Shown one piece after another: positions 51,897 to 59,978 of a DNA stretch of 62,798 nt. Origin of the DNA: Clostridia bacterium (lineage in GTDB: Bacteria > Bacillota > Clostridia > TANB77 > UBA1234); NCBI GenBank assembly GCA_017469465.1, contig JAFUGH010000047.1, positions 1 to 62,798 of the forward strand. The letters are read 5' to 3'. Within the stretch, counting starts at the first letter, position 1. Each line of letters starts with the position of its first letter. The notes beneath the pieces were generated by a model. That model was not told the DNA's origin. It worked only from the letters and a program-made list of their open reading frames with translations, and did no database searches. The translations under genes and the position numbers were made by a program.

Positions 51897-53372
51897 ATGA
51901 AGAAAGTATTAGATATGTCAAATGGAGATGCAAAAGCATTTTTCCTAAAGAATAAGAGCTATTTTTCATTAGACTTGCCTCCATATTTTGATTTCAACGT
52001 TTTACTTGAAACAATTAATAAAAAGATAAGTGGCAAAGATATAAGATCATATTGCACAGATAAACCAAGTAAGTACGAAGATGTTAATTTCAAATTGTAT
52101 CATAATAAAGATGGAAAATATGATTGGAGACCTTTTGAATTAATTCATCCAGTTTTATATGTTAATTTGGTTAATGAATTGTGCGAAAAGGATAATTGGA
52201 AGAAAATATGTAAAAGATTTAAAGAATTTCAAAGCAATAAAAAAATAATTTGTTGTAGTATACCATGTGAATCTAATAATAAAAAGTCAGACAAAAAAGA
52301 TACAATTCTAAATTGGTGGAATACATTTGAACAAAAGAGTATTTCATTGGCTTTGGAGTATAATTGTATGGCAATTACAGATATTACTAACTGTTATGGC
52401 TCAATATACACTCATTCAATTGCGTGGGCAATTGAAACTAAACCGGTTGCCAAAGCAAATAGAGATTCTACATTACTTGGAAATAAGATAGACAAATTAA
52501 TTCAAGAAATGTCATATCAGCAAACAAATGGAATTCCTCAAGGAAGTGTTTTGATGGATTTTATAGCGGAAATGGTTCTTGGATATGGTGATGAACAAAT
52601 AAGTAAAAGAATATCATCAGAGACCAAAATAAAAGACTATAAAATTCTAAGATATAGAGATGACTATAGAATTTTCGCACAAAGTGAATTTGATTTAAAT
52701 GATATTTTGAAAATCATAACAGAAGAATTAACATCGTTAAACTTTAAATTGAATGCTAATAAGACGATTATTTCAGATGACATTATTACAAACTCAATAA
52801 AGAAGGATAAAGCTGACCTGCTATTACATAATTATCTCGTTCCCAATAATTTACAAAAATCGTTATTTAATATTAGATCTTTTTCATTACAATACCCTAA
52901 TAGTGGTAGTTTATTAGTGTTGATGAGTGAATTATACAATGAGCAAGTTAAAACATTAACTAAACGACCAAGCAACTATGATCAGTGCATAAGTATATTG
53001 GTTGAAATAATGATGAAAAATCCAAAGGCATATGGAATGTGCATATTAGTTTTAAGCACAATTTTTAAATCACTTGGAAAAACGACAGTTGAAAAATACA
53101 TTAATAAAATCTTAAAGAAATTTAAGAAATTTCCGAATACAAGTTATATTGAAATTTGGCTACAACGTCTAACAATTACTCAAAATAGAAGTAAGAAGTA
53201 TTCATGTGCTTTATGCGAAAAAGTATATTCTAATTCGATAAACATTTGGAATTCAAATTGGCTAAACTTTGCATTAAATGAAGATTTAATATTGGATGAA
53301 AATATTATTTCTTCACTTGCACCAAGTGTTACTGCTGATGAAGTAGATCCGTTCGCATATGAATTATTATAA
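51897..53372 (+). CDS. Reverse transcriptase, non-retron, probable defence type
   Basis: The 491-residue protein has a reverse transcriptase domain: motif A MAITDITNCYGSIYTHSI (Asp162), motif B NGIPQGSVLMDF (211-222), the catalytic box as RYRDDYRIF (YRDD, 253-256, instead of YADD) and LNFKLNANKTII (281-292). About 200 helical residues follow without a maturase, X or endonuclease domain. Retron motifs are not seen. This layout fits the unknown-group/abortive-infection reverse transcriptases that protect against phages; the exact class is not assigned. It ends 19 bases before the MmeI-type gene. Confidence 0.85.
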   Translation: MKKVLDMSNGDAKAFFLKNKSYFSLDLPPYFDFNVLLETINKKISGKDIRSYCTDKPSKYEDVNFKLYHNKDGKYDWRPFELIHPVLYVNLVNELCEKDNWKKICKRFKEFQSNKKIICCSIPCESNNKKSDKKDTILNWWNTFEQKSISLALEYNCMAITDITNCYGSIYTHSIAWAIETKPVAKANRDSTLLGNKIDKLIQEMSYQQTNGIPQGSVLMDFIAEMVLGYGDEQISKRISSETKIKDYKILRYRDDYRIFAQSEFDLNDILKIITEELTSLNFKLNANKTIISDDIITNSIKKDKADLLLHNYLVPNNLQKSLFNIRSFSLQYPNSGSLLVLMSELYNEQVKTLTKRPSNYDQCISILVEIMMKNPKAYGMCILVLSTIFKSLGKTTVEKYINKILKKFKKFPNTSYIEIWLQRLTITQNRSKKYSCALCEKVYSNSINIWNSNWLNFALNEDLILDENIISSLAPSVTADEVDPFAYELL

Positions 53373-53391
53373 TTATATTGGAGGAATCTTT

Positions 53392-56184
53392 ATGACAGAT
53401 AAAGAACAAAAACAAAAAGCTAAAGAATTTGCTGAGTTTTGGAAGGGCAAAGGATATGAAAAAGGTCAGTCACAAATATTTTGGACCAGCCTTCTTACAG
53501 AAGTTTATGGAGTGAAAGATCCAAAAAGTTTTGTTGAATTTGAAGACCAAGTAATGATGGACAAGTCGACTGGCTTTATAGATGTATATATACCTACAAC
53601 TAAAGTTCTAATAGAGCAAAAGAGTATTGAAAAGGATTTGAGGAAGCCTATCAAACAATCTGATGGGAGTTTACTTACTCCTTTCCAACAAGCTAAAAGA
53701 TATATAGCAGATTTACCATTATCTCGCCATCCAAAGTGGGTTATTACTTGTAATTTTAAATCTTTCTTAATTTACAATATGGAAAACCCTAATGGAGAAC
53801 CTGAGGAAATATTGCTTGAAAACTTAGAAAAAGAGTATTATCGTTTGCAATTTATTGTAGATAAAGAAAATGAAAATCTCAAAAGAGAAATGGAAATCTC
53901 TATTAGAGCTGGAGATGTTGTAGGAAAGCTTTATGATGAACTTATAAAACTATACATAGACCCTACTTCTGAAAAATCTTTAAAAAGTCTTAACATGTTA
54001 TGCGTTAGACTTGTATTTTGTTTGTATGCAGAAGATGCAGGATTATTTGGAAAACACGCAATGTTTCACGATTACTTAAATAGATTTGATGCAAGGGATT
54101 TAAGACGTGCTTTAATAGATTTGTTTAAAGTATTGGATATTGAAACAGATAAAAGAGACCCATATCTTGATGAGGAACTTGCAAAATTTCCATATGTTAA
54201 TGGTGGATTATTTGCAGAAGAAGATATAGAAATTCCTATGATGAACGATAAAGTAAAAGAATTGCTATTACAAGAAGCATCAGAGGATTTTGATTGGAGT
54301 GAAATATCTCCAACTATATTTGGAGCTATATTTGAAAGTACATTAAATCCAGAAACTCGTAGAAGTGGCGGTATGCACTATACTTCTATTGAAAACATAC
54401 ATAAGGTAATTGACCCATTGTTTTTAGATGAACTTACCGACGAGCTAGAAAACAAAATAATGAACTTAACTACTGAAAAAGCAATTAAGGATAACGTTGA
54501 GACATTTCAAAACAAGTTAGCAAGCCTTAAATTTTTAGACCCTGCTTGTGGAAGTGGTAACTTTTTGACAGAAACATACTTATCATTGAGAAAACTTGAG
54601 AATAAAGCATTAGAAAAGCTTTACAAAGGTCAATTATTTATGGGATATGATAAATTAAATCCTATAAAAGTATCTATTGGACAATTTTTTGGTATTGAAA
54701 TTAATGATTTTGCAGTTACAGTTGCCAAAACAGCTTTATGGATTGCTGAAAGTAAAATGATGAAAGAAACAGAAACAATATTGAATTTGAATTTAGATTT
54801 CTTACCACTTAAATCATACGTAAATATAGTTGAAGCAAATGCTTTAAGAATTGACTGGAATGATGTAGTTTCGAAGGATGAAGTTAATTATATAATGGGC
54901 AATCCACCGTTTAGTGGAACAAAAACTATGGGAAAAGAGCAAAAAAGTGATACCGAATTAATATTTAAGAATTGGAAAAACTTCGGTACTCTGGATTACG
55001 TTGCGTGTTGGTACAAAAAAGCAAATGATTATATAATGAATACAAGCATTAAGTGTGCTTTTGTTTCTACAAATTCTATATGTCAAGGAGAACAGGTTGC
55101 TAATTTATGGGAGCCTTTATTAACAAATGGTATTAATATAGATTTTGCATACAGAACGTTTATATGGGACAGTGAAGCATCAATTAAAGCACACGTTCAT
55201 TGTATAATTGTTGGGTTTAGTAGAATTGATAATTGTGGAGACAAAATTATTTATGACAATGGAAGAAAAATTATTGCTAAAAACATTAATCCATATTTGG
55301 TCAATGGAGATAATGTATTCATTAGAAATGCACAAAAACCAATTTGCTCAAATGTTCCAACAATGTATATTGGATGTGATTTTAAGGATGATGGAAATTA
55401 TGTTATGACAGAGAAAGAAAAAGACGAATTAATAAAAAAAGAACCCCAGGCAATTTCTTTTGTTCGTAAGTATATGATGGGAAAGGATTTTATTAACAGA
55501 AAACCTAGGTATTGCTTGTGGTTAAAAGATGCTGATCCGTCTGAACTAAAGAAATGCCCATTGATTATTGAGAGAATTAAAAAAGTTAAAGAATTTAGGT
55601 TGTCTTGTCCTAGCCCAGATACGAATAGATATGCTGAAACGCCTACTTTACCTGTTAGATTAAGATTTTATAGTTTAAATAGATATTGTGATACCGTTTC
55701 ACTACCAATGGTTTCATCGCAAAATAGGAAATATATCCCTATCGATATTCTAAAAGCAGATGTCATAGCGGGGGGAAAATTGTTTTTAATTCCTGATATT
55801 ACAATTTTCCATTTTGGAGTATTAACTTCAAATGTTCATATGGCGTGGATGAGAACAGTTGCAGGACGTTTAAAAAGTGATTATAGCTATTCTAGTGGAA
55901 TTGTTTATAATACTTTCCCTTGGTGTGATCCAACTGATGAACAGAAAGCCAAAATAGAAAAAACAGCTCAAGCAATACTAGATGCAAGAGCATTATATTC
56001 TAATAGCACGCTTGCAGATTTATATGATGAACTTACAATGCCAGTAGAACTTCGTAAAGCACACCAAGAAAATGATAAAGCAGTGATGGAAGCTTATGGC
56101 TTTGATTGGAGAAAAATGACAGAATCTGATTGCGTGGCGGAACTTATGAAAATGTATCAAAAATTAACAGAAAATAGTAAATGA
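53392..56184 (+). CDS. MmeI-type restriction-modification protein
   Basis: The 930-residue single-chain restriction and modification enzyme resembles MmeI (type IIL). A PD-(D/E)xK-like nuclease motif lies at the N-terminus: Asp64 in GFIDVYIP, then EQK at 75-77. The methyltransferase domain has LDPACGSGNFLTETYLSLR (about 382-400) for S-adenosylmethionine and IMGNPPFSG (about 501-509), an adenine-N6 type motif. The C-terminal part should be the target recognition region. ATG 53392 follows GGAGG. If the nuclease motif is active it both cuts and methylates DNA. It sits between the reverse transcriptase and the 251-residue gene. Confidence 0.88.
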   Translation: MTDKEQKQKAKEFAEFWKGKGYEKGQSQIFWTSLLTEVYGVKDPKSFVEFEDQVMMDKSTGFIDVYIPTTKVLIEQKSIEKDLRKPIKQSDGSLLTPFQQAKRYIADLPLSRHPKWVITCNFKSFLIYNMENPNGEPEEILLENLEKEYYRLQFIVDKENENLKREMEISIRAGDVVGKLYDELIKLYIDPTSEKSLKSLNMLCVRLVFCLYAEDAGLFGKHAMFHDYLNRFDARDLRRALIDLFKVLDIETDKRDPYLDEELAKFPYVNGGLFAEEDIEIPMMNDKVKELLLQEASEDFDWSEISPTIFGAIFESTLNPETRRSGGMHYTSIENIHKVIDPLFLDELTDELENKIMNLTTEKAIKDNVETFQNKLASLKFLDPACGSGNFLTETYLSLRKLENKALEKLYKGQLFMGYDKLNPIKVSIGQFFGIEINDFAVTVAKTALWIAESKMMKETETILNLNLDFLPLKSYVNIVEANALRIDWNDVVSKDEVNYIMGNPPFSGTKTMGKEQKSDTELIFKNWKNFGTLDYVACWYKKANDYIMNTSIKCAFVSTNSICQGEQVANLWEPLLTNGINIDFAYRTFIWDSEASIKAHVHCIIVGFSRIDNCGDKIIYDNGRKIIAKNINPYLVNGDNVFIRNAQKPICSNVPTMYIGCDFKDDGNYVMTEKEKDELIKKEPQAISFVRKYMMGKDFINRKPRYCLWLKDADPSELKKCPLIIERIKKVKEFRLSCPSPDTNRYAETPTLPVRLRFYSLNRYCDTVSLPMVSSQNRKYIPIDILKADVIAGGKLFLIPDITIFHFGVLTSNVHMAWMRTVAGRLKSDYSYSSGIVYNTFPWCDPTDEQKAKIEKTAQAILDARALYSNSTLADLYDELTMPVELRKAHQENDKAVMEAYGFDWRKMTESDCVAELMKMYQKLTENSK

Positions 56185-56193
56185 GGTGTTATT

Positions 56194-56949
56194 GTGAAAA
56201 AAATAGTTTATTTTGATGAAGAATCCGCTCTAGATTATATAATTTTGAAAGATAATGGAAAAAAAGTTACTGAGACCATAACTAAATTATCTGGAAATCT
56301 TGATGCAAAATTAGCTGCTGAATTTGGAGATACACTGGATGAAGAAATTCAAAATAAAATCATATCTTTTATTCAAAAAGTAGTCTTACATTCTAGTTTT
56401 GGGATTGGCGGAAAAGTTAATGGAGAGATAAACAAATATAGTACAACAACGATAAACAACACAGTATTAACAGATTATATAAAAAAAGCAAGTAGAGACA
56501 AACGTAATGTTAAAAAGTTTAGTAATATTAATATTGAGGTATATCCGTTATCTATGGCGTATTATAGGTTATATACACCATACATGGAACTTATAGATGG
56601 TGCTAAGAATTATCAAGGAATAGACTTGACTATTATAGATAAAGTACTTACAAGTGTCAAAGGATATATAGAAGTAATATCAATAAATGATAAAGAAAAA
56701 GTTGTTTTAAGATTTAATAATAATACTTTTAGAGATAATTACAAGTTATCAGATATTTTAAAAATGAATTTGGATATATATGCAGTTAAGGTTGGACGTA
56801 TTAGTGAAAGTAAATTAAATCTCAATAATGAAATTATTATGCAAGAAAGTTCAGTGACAGCGGATGAGATATTGTCTAATAAAATTAATGCTACTAATAG
56901 AGAAATTGATGTATATGATGTAGTTTTGGCAGGTGTTTCAGATGAATAA
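56194..56949 (+). CDS. Unrecognised cargo protein, 251 aa
   Basis: I do not assign a family; the start MKKIVYFDEESALDYI loosely recalls uncharacterised DUF6414-like proteins, but I am not sure. The product is soluble. A helical region (ETITKLSGNLDAKLAAEFGD) is followed by VVLHSSFGIGGKVNGEINKY and a beta-rich C-terminal part (VKGYIEVISINDKEKVVLRF). The start is GTG with GAGGTG upstream. It begins 9 bases after the MmeI-type gene and overlaps the AAA+ gene by 8 bases, so its product is likely to work with that ATPase. Confidence 0.8.
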   Translation: MKKIVYFDEESALDYIILKDNGKKVTETITKLSGNLDAKLAAEFGDTLDEEIQNKIISFIQKVVLHSSFGIGGKVNGEINKYSTTTINNTVLTDYIKKASRDKRNVKKFSNINIEVYPLSMAYYRLYTPYMELIDGAKNYQGIDLTIIDKVLTSVKGYIEVISINDKEKVVLRFNNNTFRDNYKLSDILKMNLDIYAVKVGRISESKLNLNNEIIMQESSVTADEILSNKINATNREIDVYDVVLAGVSDE

Positions 56950-58054
56950 ATTTGTTTATTGGGGTCCAAAAGAAGAATTCATAAATCAATATCAATTAGA
57001 GAATGCTTTTGATTTTCATAAGCTTGTGATAATTGCTCAAAAAGAAGAAAAGCAGTTTGAAATTAAGGGGTATAAAGGTACTGATGACGAAAAAATTGAT
57101 TCAATAGAAAAACTAGTCATTTTTTCCGATGAATATGCAATGGTTAACGAGTGGGTTTTAGATAATTTCGAATCTTTTTTAAATCGATTCGACGTAAAAA
57201 ATGCATACTTTCAAAATCCACCAAATAGTGTTTACGAAAAAATTAGAAAATCAGAATATTGTGAAGAAAAAAGATATGACTATTTGAAGATAAATACGGA
57301 ATGCGTAAGGAATATTGCTGACAATTATTCAAAGGTAATAATAGGACAAGAGTTAGCCAAAGAACAACTTCTAAAAATGTTATACTCGGCCACTTTTGAC
57401 TTTTTGAATGAAAAGCCATTAGTTTTAATGTTTTATGGATCCAGTGGACTTGGAAAAACAGAAACAGCAAAGTTTCTTTCTACCAAAATGGGAGGAAATT
57501 TATTTAGAAAGCAGTTTTCAATGTTTCAAAATAATGAATTTGCTAATTACTTGTTTGGAGCTAAACATTCGGAAATCAGTTTTGCTAGAGATTTACTTGA
57601 TCGCGAAACTAATGTAATATTACTTGACGAGTTTGATAAAGCCAATAAAATCTTTTTAAGTGCATTTTATCAATTGCTTGATGAAGGGATTTTTGCTGAT
57701 AAAAATTACTCTGTTGAATTAAAGAACTCTATTATAATATGTACATCGAATTACGAAAACATGGATGATATAAAAAGTAATCTAGGTTTTGCAATTTTTA
57801 ACCGATTTGATGGGTTTATAAAATTTGAAAGATTTAGCGAAGATGATTGCAAAAAAATTATAGAGTCTTACTATAAAAAGTATTTTGATTTTCTTAATCC
57901 TTGCCAAAAGACATTAATTGAGCATAAGAATGTAAAAAAGTTATTGCTAAATAATGCCAATAAATTTAACAATGCTAGAGAGATAGATAGAGTTGTTAGA
58001 GAAGTAATTGTATCTGTCTTATTTGATGAGGAAATAAAAACTATAGAAGAGTAG
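56942..58054 (+). CDS. Clp-like AAA+ ATPase
   Basis: The 370-residue protein has an unrecognised N-terminal region (1-115, beginning MNKFVYWGPKEEF) and one AAA+ module like the second domain of ClpB/ClpA. Walker A is GSSGLGKTE (about 165-173), Walker B VILLDEFDK (about 223-231), sensor 1 IIICTSN and the arginine finger region FNRFDGF. There is no ClpP-binding loop or protease domain. It is the last gene of the operon and overlaps the upstream gene. An energy-using sensor or remodelling role in the cargo system is inferred. Confidence 0.85.
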   Translation: MNKFVYWGPKEEFINQYQLENAFDFHKLVIIAQKEEKQFEIKGYKGTDDEKIDSIEKLVIFSDEYAMVNEWVLDNFESFLNRFDVKNAYFQNPPNSVYEKIRKSEYCEEKRYDYLKINTECVRNIADNYSKVIIGQELAKEQLLKMLYSATFDFLNEKPLVLMFYGSSGLGKTETAKFLSTKMGGNLFRKQFSMFQNNEFANYLFGAKHSEISFARDLLDRETNVILLDEFDKANKIFLSAFYQLLDEGIFADKNYSVELKNSIIICTSNYENMDDIKSNLGFAIFNRFDGFIKFERFSEDDCKKIIESYYKKYFDFLNPCQKTLIEHKNVKKLLLNNANKFNNAREIDRVVREVIVSVLFDEEIKTIEE

Positions 58055-58099
58055 GACGATATTTTTTAATACATCTTCTGTAAAATATAATCCATTAAT

Positions 58100-58166
58100 A
58101 AGGGGATTGGGGTGTCCCCCATATAGCAAGTTGAAAATGTCGTATTACATTTTCTATGCTTGCTAT
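58100..58166. other. Candidate origin of transfer
   Basis: GGGG-attGGGGTGT-CCCCC (58101-58120) is followed by an inverted repeat: ATAGCAAG...AAAATGT (58123-58140) against ACATTTT...CTTGCTAT (58146-58165). The arrangement of a GC-rich repeat and a second repeat ending in CTTGCTAT recalls oriT regions of mobilizable elements. No relaxase gene is present to confirm it. Confidence 0.4.
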
Positions 58167-58179
58167 TCAATAAAATGTT

Positions 58180-58231
58180 AAGAGTTGGTTATTATGTCAT
58201 CTTAAGCTGACTTAAAAACCAGCTCTTTTTT
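58180..58231 (+). terminator. Terminator of the cargo operon
   Basis: AAGAGTTGGTT pairs with AACCAGCTCTT, followed by TTTT. The 26-nt interior has further pairing potential (CATCTTAAGCTG). Confidence 0.65.
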
Positions 58232-58428
58232 ATTAAATTTTCATTCAGTTTTCTCTTCAAAATCATGTGAACTTTTTTCCAAATGCCACTTCGTTTTTAC
58301 TCAAGACTTAGAGAGATTTTATCAAAAATTCACTCGATGTTTTGGCTCCAAAGATATAATGATTTTTATCAAAAATCTCTCAAGTTTTGATCTGAAATCT
58401 TATTAATTTCTGAAAAGAAATTCTCACT

Positions 58429-58752
58429 TTACTCTTTCAAAATTCCAATATTCTTGAAATAAAAGTATGCCTCCTTGCCACCCAAAAAGAAGATTTCTTG
58501 CTCCTCAAAATTTCTAATTTCTAGTTCCAAGTTCACCAACTTTTGAAGCATCTTGCAATCATTTTTTGTAAGAGAAATGTCTTCGTCATCTTCAAAAATC
58601 ATTTGCAAGTTTGGATTGTTTTCTTTCAATTCGATGACTTCATCTAGCAACTTTTTATACTCTTTATTCTTATATCTGAGTGCCACTTTTGCTTTATCAA
58701 TTAGCTCTGCAATTTCAATACAATCTACATTAAATAATTCATATTCGTTCAC
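58429..58752 (-). CDS. Hypothetical protein, 107 aa
   Basis: I do not recognise the family. The product is small, acidic and helical (FNVDCIEIAELIDKAKVALR, then YKKLLDEVIELKENNPNLQM), with LVNLELEIRNFEEQEIFFLG near the end. The start is GTG 58752 with GGAGG 8 bases upstream; an upstream TTG would contain that site. It follows the TnpV gene by 27 bases in the same direction, so it probably belongs to the mobility module. Confidence 0.7.
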   Translation of the reverse strand: MNEYELFNVDCIEIAELIDKAKVALRYKNKEYKKLLDEVIELKENNPNLQMIFEDDEDISLTKNDCKMLQKLVNLELEIRNFEEQEIFFLGGKEAYFYFKNIGILKE

Positions 58753-58779
58753 GAGTTTTACCTCCAATCATTCAAAGTT

Positions 58780-59133
58780 TTAATTATAAATCAATTCCTT
58801 TATCACTATTTCTTCAGCTCGATTTTTAATGTTGTTCATCTTCTGCATCCACAAAATATGGTTCGAAGCTTTTATGTTTTCGTCTACATTTTCTTCTTTA
58901 GCAAGTTGAGATATTATCATATTAATTTGCTTTCTAGCTTCTTTATCTACAGAAACCAAATGGTTAACTAATTCCTCACTTGCTACTAAATGATCAAATA
59001 TAGCCTTTCGATTCTCTTTCAAAAACTTCTCTCTTAATCTTCCATATTTGCCGATATTTCTTTTTTTGCCTTCCACACTACATTGTATATCAGGTACATA
59101 CCAATCTTTACTTTTAACGTATTTAAAATCCAT
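58780..59133 (-). CDS. TnpV-like transposon protein
   Basis: The 117-residue protein matches TnpV, a small protein of unknown action found in mobilizable transposons of Clostridia. Typical stretches are GKYGRLREKFLKENRKAIFD, LVASEELVNHLVSVDKEARK, ASNHILWMQKMNNIKNRAEE and the ending VIKELIY. It lies between the RepA_N gene and the 107-residue gene. Confidence 0.85.
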   Translation of the reverse strand: MDFKYVKSKDWYVPDIQCSVEGKKRNIGKYGRLREKFLKENRKAIFDHLVASEELVNHLVSVDKEARKQINMIISQLAKEENVDENIKASNHILWMQKMNNIKNRAEEIVIKELIYN

Positions 59134-59157
59134 TCTAAAGTCCTCCTTTATTTAATC

Positions 59158-59712
59158 TCATATTACATAGAACCTATCTAAATTTTGATATTGATCTGAA
59201 TTATCGTAAAATCTATTATCTCTTTTTAGTGAGTTAGAACTTACTCTATTAGTATTATTAATATTAGTATTATTAGAGCGGAGATTTTCCGGTTCTAGAG
59301 CCGTAAAATTTCCGGTACTAGAAGCGGAATTTTTACGGTTCTTGAAATAGTCATTTGGAAGTTCTTGGATTTTTCCAACATAAATGATATTTGGCTTTGA
59401 GCATTTTTGCTTTTCCTCGTGAACAAGCTCACACTCTCGTAGTTCTCTAAACGCTTTTGCAATGGTTTTATCAGATAGACCTAATAATTCTTGAAGTTCC
59501 TTTCTAGTGAAGTAGAGGTAAACACTATCGTCTTTATCTGTCCATCGATTAACAATGGATAAAGATAGCCTATCTAATAAAAATCCATATAGTAAGATGC
59601 TATCAGAACTTAATTTGTCTTTATAAAGTGGATGTAAGAATAATTCTTTTGGAATTTTGAGGTAATGTTTAAGATTGAAACACTCATGAAGCTTATATGC
59701 ATGGAATGCCAT
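59158..59712 (-). CDS. RepA_N-type replication initiator
   Basis: The 184-residue protein has the N-terminal domain of RepA_N initiators: LKIPKELFLHPLYKDKLSSD, SILLYGFLLDRLSLSIVNRW, YFTRKELQELLGLSDKTIAK and KPNIIYVGKIQEL, which is a winged-helix DNA-binding fold. The C-terminus is short and Asn-rich (SNNTNINNTN), so the usual C-terminal domain is missing. Three repeats of about 22 bp lie within the gene (59278-59342). It could support autonomous replication of the excised circle. Confidence 0.85.
   Translation of the reverse strand: MAFHAYKLHECFNLKHYLKIPKELFLHPLYKDKLSSDSILLYGFLLDRLSLSIVNRWTDKDDSVYLYFTRKELQELLGLSDKTIAKAFRELRECELVHEEKQKCSKPNIIYVGKIQELPNDYFKNRKNSASSTGNFTALEPENLRSNNTNINNTNRVSSNSLKRDNRFYDNSDQYQNLDRFYVI
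59278..59342. repeat. Iteron-like repeats inside the repA gene
   Basis: Three direct repeats of 22-23 bp: GCGGAGATTTTCCGGTTCTA, GCCGTAAAATTTCCGGTACT and GCGGAATTTTTACGGTTCTT (each shown in part). The shared core is GCSG...WTTTYCGGTWCTAGA-like. RepA_N plasmids are known to keep their origin inside repA. Confidence 0.6.
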
Positions 59713-59767
59713 TTTTGATTGCTCCTTTCAAATTGCCTTGAAAGAGCTTAAAATACAGGGATTGAAA

Positions 59768-59832
59768 TTCGTGAAATTTCGTGAAACACTTTTTGGCTAG
59801 GATTTTAAATTCGTGAAACCAATTCGTGAAAC
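59768..59832. repeat. Integrase arm-type repeats, right end
   Basis: Four copies: TTCGTGAAAT (59768-59777) and TTCGTGAAAC at 59778-59787, 59810-59819 and 59823-59832. They match the set near the left attachment site. Confidence 0.65.
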
Positions 59833-59874
59833 AAAATTTCATTTTTTTGGTATTTTTCAAGATTTAAAAGAAAC

Positions 59875-59919
59875 TAAAAAAATACCACTATAATCAGCTT
59901 TTCCTTGATTATAATGGTA
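59875..59919 (-). terminator. Terminator supplied by the element to tRNA-Pro
   Basis: TACCACTATAATCA (59883-59896) pairs with TGATTATAATGGTA (59906-59919), with a T run on the minus strand. It lies behind the 3' end of tRNA-Pro and can replace the terminator displaced to 47814-47849. Confidence 0.75.
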
Positions 59920-59978
59920 TTTATGCCTTTTGAATTTTTACAAATTCTACTCGATTACCCTTATTTTTGGGTAAAAAA

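Larger units (their letters stand above)
58055..58428. other. Structured non-coding region after the cargo operon
   Basis: It holds an origin-of-transfer-like pair of inverted repeats (58100-58166), a terminator (58180-58231) and then AT-rich DNA up to the convergent gene ending at 58429. There is no credible gene. Confidence 0.65.

Noticed and set aside
51897..53372. Retron or group II intron reverse transcriptase
   Set aside because: No maturase, X or endonuclease domain, no retron-type motifs, and no msr/msd-like or intron-like RNA next to the gene.
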